DNA from: Paracoccaceae bacterium
GTDB lineage: Bacteria > Pseudomonadota > Alphaproteobacteria > Rhodobacterales > Rhodobacteraceae
Assembly: GCA_007128995.1 (NCBI GenBank)
Contig: SKWJ01000165.1
Coordinates: 1 to 18,114, forward strand
Reading direction: 5' to 3'
DNA length: 18,114 bases
Below are positions 15,018 to 18,114 of the stretch, in pieces. The position numbers and the translations under genes were made by a program. The notes below the pieces were generated by a model, which saw only the letters and a list, made by a program, of their open reading frames with translations, was not told the DNA's origin and did no database searches. Within the stretch, counting starts at the first letter, position 1, and each line of letters starts with the position of its first letter.

Positions 15018-15722
15018 ATGATACATTTCTACTTCAACGCCGCGCCCAACCCGATGAAAGTGGCGCTGATGCTGGAAGAAACGGGCCTTGCCTACACGCC
15101 GGTGCCTGTGGATACGAAAAAGGGCCAGCAACACAGCGCTGAATTCAGCGCCTTGAATCCGAACCGGCGAGTGCCTGCGCTGATTGACGGCGACGTGGCA
15201 GTGTTCGACAGCAAAGCAATCCTGTTGTATCTGGCAGAGAAAACCGGCCAGTTCCTGCCGGAAAACGGTGATCTTGTCGCCCGCGGACAGCTTCTGTCCT
15301 GGCTGTTCTTCATCGCTTCAGGGATCGGTCCCTATTCGGGACAAGCGGTGCATTTTGGTCATATCGCAAAGGGAACAAGCGCTTATGCGCTGGCACGCTA
15401 TCGGTACGAGGCTGAACGGCACTGGCAGATTATCGAAGACCGGCTGGCGGATCGCGCATATCTTCTGGGCGCGCAGTATACGATCCTGGATATGGCGGTC
15501 TGGGGGTGGGCCCCACGCATTGATGCGATACTCGACCTCGACTCAAAGCAACGCTTTCCCAATATCACACGGCTGATGGAAGATCTGGATGCGCGCCCCG
15601 CCGCGCAGCGCGCGCGAGAGCTGCCAACGCGGTTTCCGTTCAAGGAAGAGATGGATATCGAAGCTATCGCACATATGTATCCGACCCTGCACGCCTTGAA
15701 AGGCGCAGGCGCTTCGTCCTGA
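15018..15722 (+). CDS. Glutathione S-transferase family protein (YfcG/Ure2p-like)
   Basis: The 234-residue protein has the two-domain GST layout. The thioredoxin-like N-terminal domain (about 1-80) starts IHFYFNAAPNPMKVALMLEE and includes LNPNRRVPALID with the cis-proline P53, then the glutathione gamma-Glu contact D64-S65 in FDSKAILLYLAE. An all-helical C-terminal domain follows, with LLGAQYTILDMAVWGW (the family's N-capping region). The pattern fits the Nu-class/YfcG group, which lacks the classical Tyr/Ser activator and often has disulfide reductase or peroxidase activity on glutathione. The AAAGGAAG ribosome binding site fixes the ATG at 15018; longer in-frame readings start in the leader and look non-coding. 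It is preceded by a 198-base gap containing two stem-loops after dctP, so linkage to the TRAP operon is uncertain. Confidence 0.9.
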   Translation: MIHFYFNAAPNPMKVALMLEETGLAYTPVPVDTKKGQQHSAEFSALNPNRRVPALIDGDVAVFDSKAILLYLAEKTGQFLPENGDLVARGQLLSWLFFIASGIGPYSGQAVHFGHIAKGTSAYALARYRYEAERHWQIIEDRLADRAYLLGAQYTILDMAVWGWAPRIDAILDLDSKQRFPNITRLMEDLDARPAAQRARELPTRFPFKEEMDIEAIAHMYPTLHALKGAGASS

Positions 15723-15746
15723 GAGGCTATAGGAAAACCGGCAGTC

Positions 15747-15764
15747 CGCCCCGCTGCGCGGGCG
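15747..15764. terminator. GC-rich stem-loop between convergent genes
   Basis: CGCCCCGC and GCGGGCG around TGC form a stem with one bulged base, 25 bases past the GST stop and 28 bases past the stop of the convergent small gene. It lacks a T-run. Because the stem is symmetric it could limit transcription from both sides. Confidence 0.3.
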
Positions 15765-15791
15765 TGATGCGGTGCGCAAATTCACCTGCCA

Positions 15792-16046
15792 TCAGTCGGT
15801 ATCGCGAAGCGCACGCGCCCGCTCAAGCAAGAGCTTCTTTTCCTCTGCGGCGGCAGCTTCAATTGCGAAGGCCATGTCCGGTACTGCGCCGGGGTCTTCG
15901 CTGTGATCCTGAACGCTCAGCCCGTCGTCCAGACGTGTTTCCAGATCATTGCCCGGTTGGCGCATCGCCCATGCCAGAAGCATGACAAGTGTTTCACGCT
16001 GGGCATTCAGGCGCCCTTCAAGCTGTTGGGGGGACAGGCTGGTCAT
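15792..16046 (-). CDS. Small hypothetical protein (84 aa)
   Basis: The family is not recognised. The protein is acidic in the middle (DLETRLDDGLSVQDHSEDPG, about 34-53), with helix-prone ends: residues 9-28 (LEGRLNAQRETLVMLLAWAM) and an alanine/glutamate/lysine-rich C-terminal helix (about 60-80). There is no signal peptide or clear membrane span. A good ribosome binding site (GGAGG on the minus strand, about 16034-16038 as CCTCC on plus is absent; the CCTCC lies at about 16055-16059, inside the 3' end of the upstream gene) precedes the ATG at 16046 with about eight bases between. It starts three bases after the stop of the homocysteine methyltransferase-family gene, so the two are co-transcribed. 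That position and ribosome binding site are the main reasons to accept it as real. Confidence 0.65.
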   Translation of the reverse strand: MTSLSPQQLEGRLNAQRETLVMLLAWAMRQPGNDLETRLDDGLSVQDHSEDPGAVPDMAFAIEAAAAEEKKLLLERARALRDTD

Positions 16047-16049
16047 CGA

Positions 16050-16976
16050 TCAAGCCTCCGTTTTTGTGGTGGGGGTCGTGTCTGTATCCATCAGAGCCTC
16101 TGCCCGCAACCGCCGGACAATTTCGGCAATATGTGCAGGGCGTGTCTCACAGCATCCGCCAACGATACTGGCGCCTTGTGCACACCATTCAAGGACATGG
16201 TCAGCATAGCGCGCCGGACCAAGATCCGACCGCGATGTCAGCGCGCCGACATTCGATCTTGCCTGTTTGAACGCGTCTGTGATCCCTGCGAAGGCGTTGG
16301 CATAAGCCCCGAGCGGCAGATCTGCTGACCCAAGGGCCCGCAACGCTGCCGGTATCGCCTCTGGGGCAGAGCAGTTGACAAGCAACGCCGCAGCACCTTC
16401 GTCGCGTGCGATGGGAACGATATCGCGCACATCTTCGCCCGAGCGAAGACGCGTGCCATCCTCGTCTGCGACAGTCACCGCCAGCCAGACGGGCACTTGT
16501 GCTGCATGCGCCCCCGCCAGCGCAGCCCGCGCATGGGCGACAGAAGCGACCGTTTCGCAGATAACCAGATCCACCCGCCCCTGCATCTGCATGGCACATT
16601 CCGCATAGCGCGGGATCGCTGTCATCAGATCGGGGTGGGCATCTGGCCGATAACTGCCATTCAGGGGGCCAAGCGCTCCGGCGATGCGTCCGGTCCCATG
16701 TGCCCGTCTTGCCTGCTCTGCAGAGTGCAAGGCCAGATCATAAAGCGCCTCGAACTGATCTTCAAAATCGGTTCCCTCCAGCCGGTCGCGCTGCAAGGCA
16801 TATGTATTCGCCGTCGCGATCTCTGCGCCTGCTGCGAAATAGTCGCGGTGCAGATGCGTCACCAGTTCGGGGTGATCGCGCATGATCCGCATGGACCATT
16901 GATGTGTCGGCGCATCACCAGAGCGCCGCACCAATTCCTGTCCCAAACCGCCATCAAGGATCGTGATAGTCGACAT
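16050..16976 (-). CDS. Homocysteine S-methyltransferase family protein (MmuM/BHMT-like)
   Basis: The 308-residue TIM-barrel protein would move a methyl group from a donor such as S-methylmethionine, betaine or a sulfonium compound to homocysteine, giving methionine. The zinc-binding cysteines are present: C202 in LLVNCSAP and C275-C276 in IVGGCCETRP. The N-terminus TILDGGLGQEL (4-14) and TANTYALQRDRL (55-66) are family hallmarks. A short acidic/Thr-rich tail ends the protein. The ATG at 16976 follows TGAGG on the minus strand. The small hypothetical gene lies directly downstream. The methyl donor cannot be chosen from sequence, and the symbol mmuM is therefore withheld. The upstream 150 bases were checked for the SAM/SAH riboswitch types I know and none was recognised. 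Confidence 0.9.
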   Translation of the reverse strand: MSTITILDGGLGQELVRRSGDAPTHQWSMRIMRDHPELVTHLHRDYFAAGAEIATANTYALQRDRLEGTDFEDQFEALYDLALHSAEQARRAHGTGRIAGALGPLNGSYRPDAHPDLMTAIPRYAECAMQMQGRVDLVICETVASVAHARAALAGAHAAQVPVWLAVTVADEDGTRLRSGEDVRDIVPIARDEGAAALLVNCSAPEAIPAALRALGSADLPLGAYANAFAGITDAFKQARSNVGALTSRSDLGPARYADHVLEWCAQGASIVGGCCETRPAHIAEIVRRLRAEALMDTDTTPTTKTEA

Positions 16977-17087
16977 TCAAGTTTGCCTCATTGCCTCGCG
17001 GCGGAACGCGCCAGCGGCGCATAGGGGCATTTAATTGCTACATCGCGGGTATCAAGGCCCATGCAGATGTCCTGAGCCGCTTGCTGA

Positions 17088-17102
17088 CGGGATGTTATCC
17101 CG
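17088..17102 (-). terminator. Short stem-loop after the PNPOx-family gene
   Basis: CGGGA and TCCCG pair exactly around five bases, about 30 bases past the stop of the minus-strand flavoprotein gene. The stem is short and no T-run follows on the minus strand, so it is a weak terminator candidate. It also lies about 110 bases upstream of the methyltransferase start and could be part of that gene's leader. Confidence 0.25.
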
Positions 17103-17132
17103 CGACAGGGTCGTGTTGCGCAGCGACCGCGA

Positions 17133-17702
17133 TCATGGTGCAAGCCACCGCCCCGTCCAGTCATCGTCTCGCCGGAACAGTGCGCGTTTATGCGCGCGCC
17201 CAAGGTAGAGACTCTCGATACTTTCGACAGACAGATGCAGCACGGCGAATGCGGCCTGCGACGGCGTCTTGTCATAATCGAGTGCTGTGTCGATAGAGGC
17301 GCCGGGGGCGGGGGTGCCGCCATAGGCAAGCCGCGCATGGTCTGGCATCCGATCCCAGACAGCTGCCACGTCCTGTCCGGTGATGATCCTCGCCTGCGCA
17401 GTCATGCGAAACTGCAAATGGGCGGCGCTGTCCCAGACATGCAGCTCTGCCCATGCCGTCTTTTGCAGATCGGCGATCTTTCCAGAGCGCAGATCCGTGT
17501 AGATGGAAAGGGAGCCTTCGGCCTTGTCAGCGCGGCGCAGGACAACTGTCCGGGCCCGGGGTCTGCCGTCCGGGCAGACTGTTGCAAGTGTCGGATGACG
17601 GGCTGCGGCACGGCGGTCGTGAATGCCGCGCTGCAACCGGGTCCAGACTTCCTGATACAGGGCCGGAAGGCTATGCGACCAAGGGTGCGGATCAGCATTC
17701 AT
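17133..17702 (-). CDS. Pyridoxamine 5'-phosphate oxidase family flavoprotein
   Basis: The 189-residue protein has the split-barrel FMN-binding fold of the PNPOx family. Seen are HPTLATVCPDGRPRARTVVLR (about 41-61), matching the first FMN-binding strands, then SIYTDLRSGKIADL (the phosphate-contacting Y-T-x-x-R-S-x-K segment) and LHVWDSAAHLQFRMTAQARI. The C-terminus LYLGRAHKRALF...WTGRWLAP resembles the R-x-H-x-R substrate end of PdxH but is not identical. The protein is shorter than PdxH (about 210-220), so it is more likely a PNPOx-like FMN reductase or oxidase of unknown substrate. Its ATG overlaps the stop of the DUF2805-like gene by four bases (17699-17702), and no strong separate ribosome binding site is seen, so translation is probably coupled. 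Confidence 0.85.
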   Translation of the reverse strand: MNADPHPWSHSLPALYQEVWTRLQRGIHDRRAAARHPTLATVCPDGRPRARTVVLRRADKAEGSLSIYTDLRSGKIADLQKTAWAELHVWDSAAHLQFRMTAQARIITGQDVAAVWDRMPDHARLAYGGTPAPGASIDTALDYDKTPSQAAFAVLHLSVESIESLYLGRAHKRALFRRDDDWTGRWLAP

Positions 17703-17911
17703 TTGTAGACCGCGCGTCGCTCTGAAAACTGACGCAGACGCTTGCGCCAGGCACGATAGCTGCCCGGTTTCAGTTCTGAGCGCATCAGTGCGCGCACGGC
17801 GTCAGGGGTCAAACCGTATTGCGCGCGGATATCTGCAAAACTGACATGATCGCTCAGCGCCATCTGAACGATCTCGCTGCGCGATGCGGCATCCAACTGT
17901 GAATTTGGCAT
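17699..17911 (-). CDS. DUF2805/TIGR03643-like small protein
   Basis: From the ATG at 17911 the product has 70 residues. The core IVQMALSDHVSFADIRAQYG, followed by LTPDAVRALMRSELKPGSY and RAWRKR, matches the small helix-turn-helix-like family known as TIGR03643/DUF2805, usually 70-80 residues and of unknown function. The basic tail and helical pattern suggest nucleic acid binding, but no role is established that I know of. The ATG at 17911 is chosen because AGAGG precedes it. ATG 17926 (75 residues) is possible, and the frame runs on to 18037 without family resemblance. It is co-translated with the PNPOx-family gene through a 4-bp overlap. Confidence 0.75.
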   Translation of the reverse strand: MPNSQLDAASRSEIVQMALSDHVSFADIRAQYGLTPDAVRALMRSELKPGSYRAWRKRLRQFSERRAVYK

Positions 17912-18106
17912 CTGGTCCTCTAGCATTCCGGCTCTCTGCAGCAAAGCTGTGGCAAGGGCGCGATATGTCAAACGCGCCCGCGCCCAGCAGATTTCATGCT
18001 CGGCCAAGATGGCCCGATGACAAAACGGTGCAGGCAACCAACCCGCGTCGGCATGCGTTGACTTGACAAGACCCGCGAACGGGCGGGCGAAGCAAAGGAA
18101 GTTACC

Positions 18107-18114
18107 ATGGAAAG
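18107..18114 (+). CDS. Start of a rightward gene, truncated by the window edge
   Basis: An AAAGGAAG ribosome binding site (18095-18102) lies a few bases before an ATG at 18107 (ATG GAA AG...). Only two full codons are visible, so nothing can be said about the product. The gene would be divergent from the DUF2805-like gene, with about 195 bases between them. Just upstream, CCCG-CGAA-CGGG (18073-18084) could form a small hairpin. Confidence 0.4.

Noticed and set aside
16977..17132. Possible SAM/SAH or cobalamin riboswitch upstream of the methyltransferase-family gene
   Set aside because: No conserved core of the classes I know was found on the minus strand. Only one short hairpin (17088-17102) is evident.
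17912..18037. N-terminal extension of the DUF2805-like gene to 18037
   Set aside because: The extra 42 residues do not resemble the family, and a ribosome binding site precedes the internal ATG at 17911.
1..18114. CRISPR arrays, tRNA genes, insertion sequences, toxin-antitoxin or defence genes
   Set aside because: No regularly spaced repeats, cloverleaf sequences, transposase motifs or defence-type domains were seen on either strand by reading.

Overview
The window looks like a chromosomal catabolic region of an alphaproteobacterium, most probably a member of the Rhodobacteraceae (Roseobacter/Rhodobacter relatives). This is inferred from GC-rich coding sequence with strong third-position G/C bias, tightly packed operons with ATGA overlaps, the pairing of a CUT1-type ABC importer with a TRAP importer, and typical protein neighbours. 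No rRNA, tRNA, CRISPR array, insertion sequence or phage gene was recognised.

Left end (1-1299): the last codons of an HcnB/OoxA-type FAD/[2Fe-2S] oxidoreductase subunit overlap an HcnC/OoxB-type FAD amine oxidase subunit, so the window opens inside an opine-oxidase/D-hydroxyproline-dehydrogenase-like operon. An IclR-family regulator (1346-2206, minus strand) converges on it and diverges from the large plus-strand operon. The regulator/operon gap holds a good sigma70-type promoter whose -10 element is overlapped by a 22-bp palindrome, a likely operator.

Centre (2374-11406): nine genes on one strand in series. They are a periplasmic binding protein, two permeases and an ATPase (a complete CUT1 ABC importer), then a dihydrodipicolinate synthase/N-acetylneuraminate lyase-family enzyme, two short-chain dehydrogenases (one with a degenerate active site), a class III aminotransferase and a CE4/PuuE-type deacetylase. 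Several junctions overlap (4, 17, 1, 4 and 4 bp), which indicates co-translation. A strong stem-loop sits between the binding protein gene and the first permease gene. The enzyme set suggests import and breakdown of a nitrogen-containing sugar-like, imide-like or amino-acid-derived compound. The substrate cannot be read from the sequence.

11407-12009 is a 600-bp gap holding the decayed 3' end of an M24-family peptidase gene and a perfect 11-bp inverted repeat with a 14-base AT-rich spacer. A complete TRAP transporter follows in the order dctQ-dctM-dctP (12010-14819), then a leader with two stem-loops and a glutathione S-transferase gene (15018-15722).

Right end (minus strand): a homocysteine S-methyltransferase-family gene with a small hypothetical gene 3 bases behind it, and a DUF2805-like gene coupled by a 4-bp overlap to a pyridoxamine-phosphate-oxidase-family gene. 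A ribosome binding site and ATG on the plus strand mark a gene that starts at the right edge.
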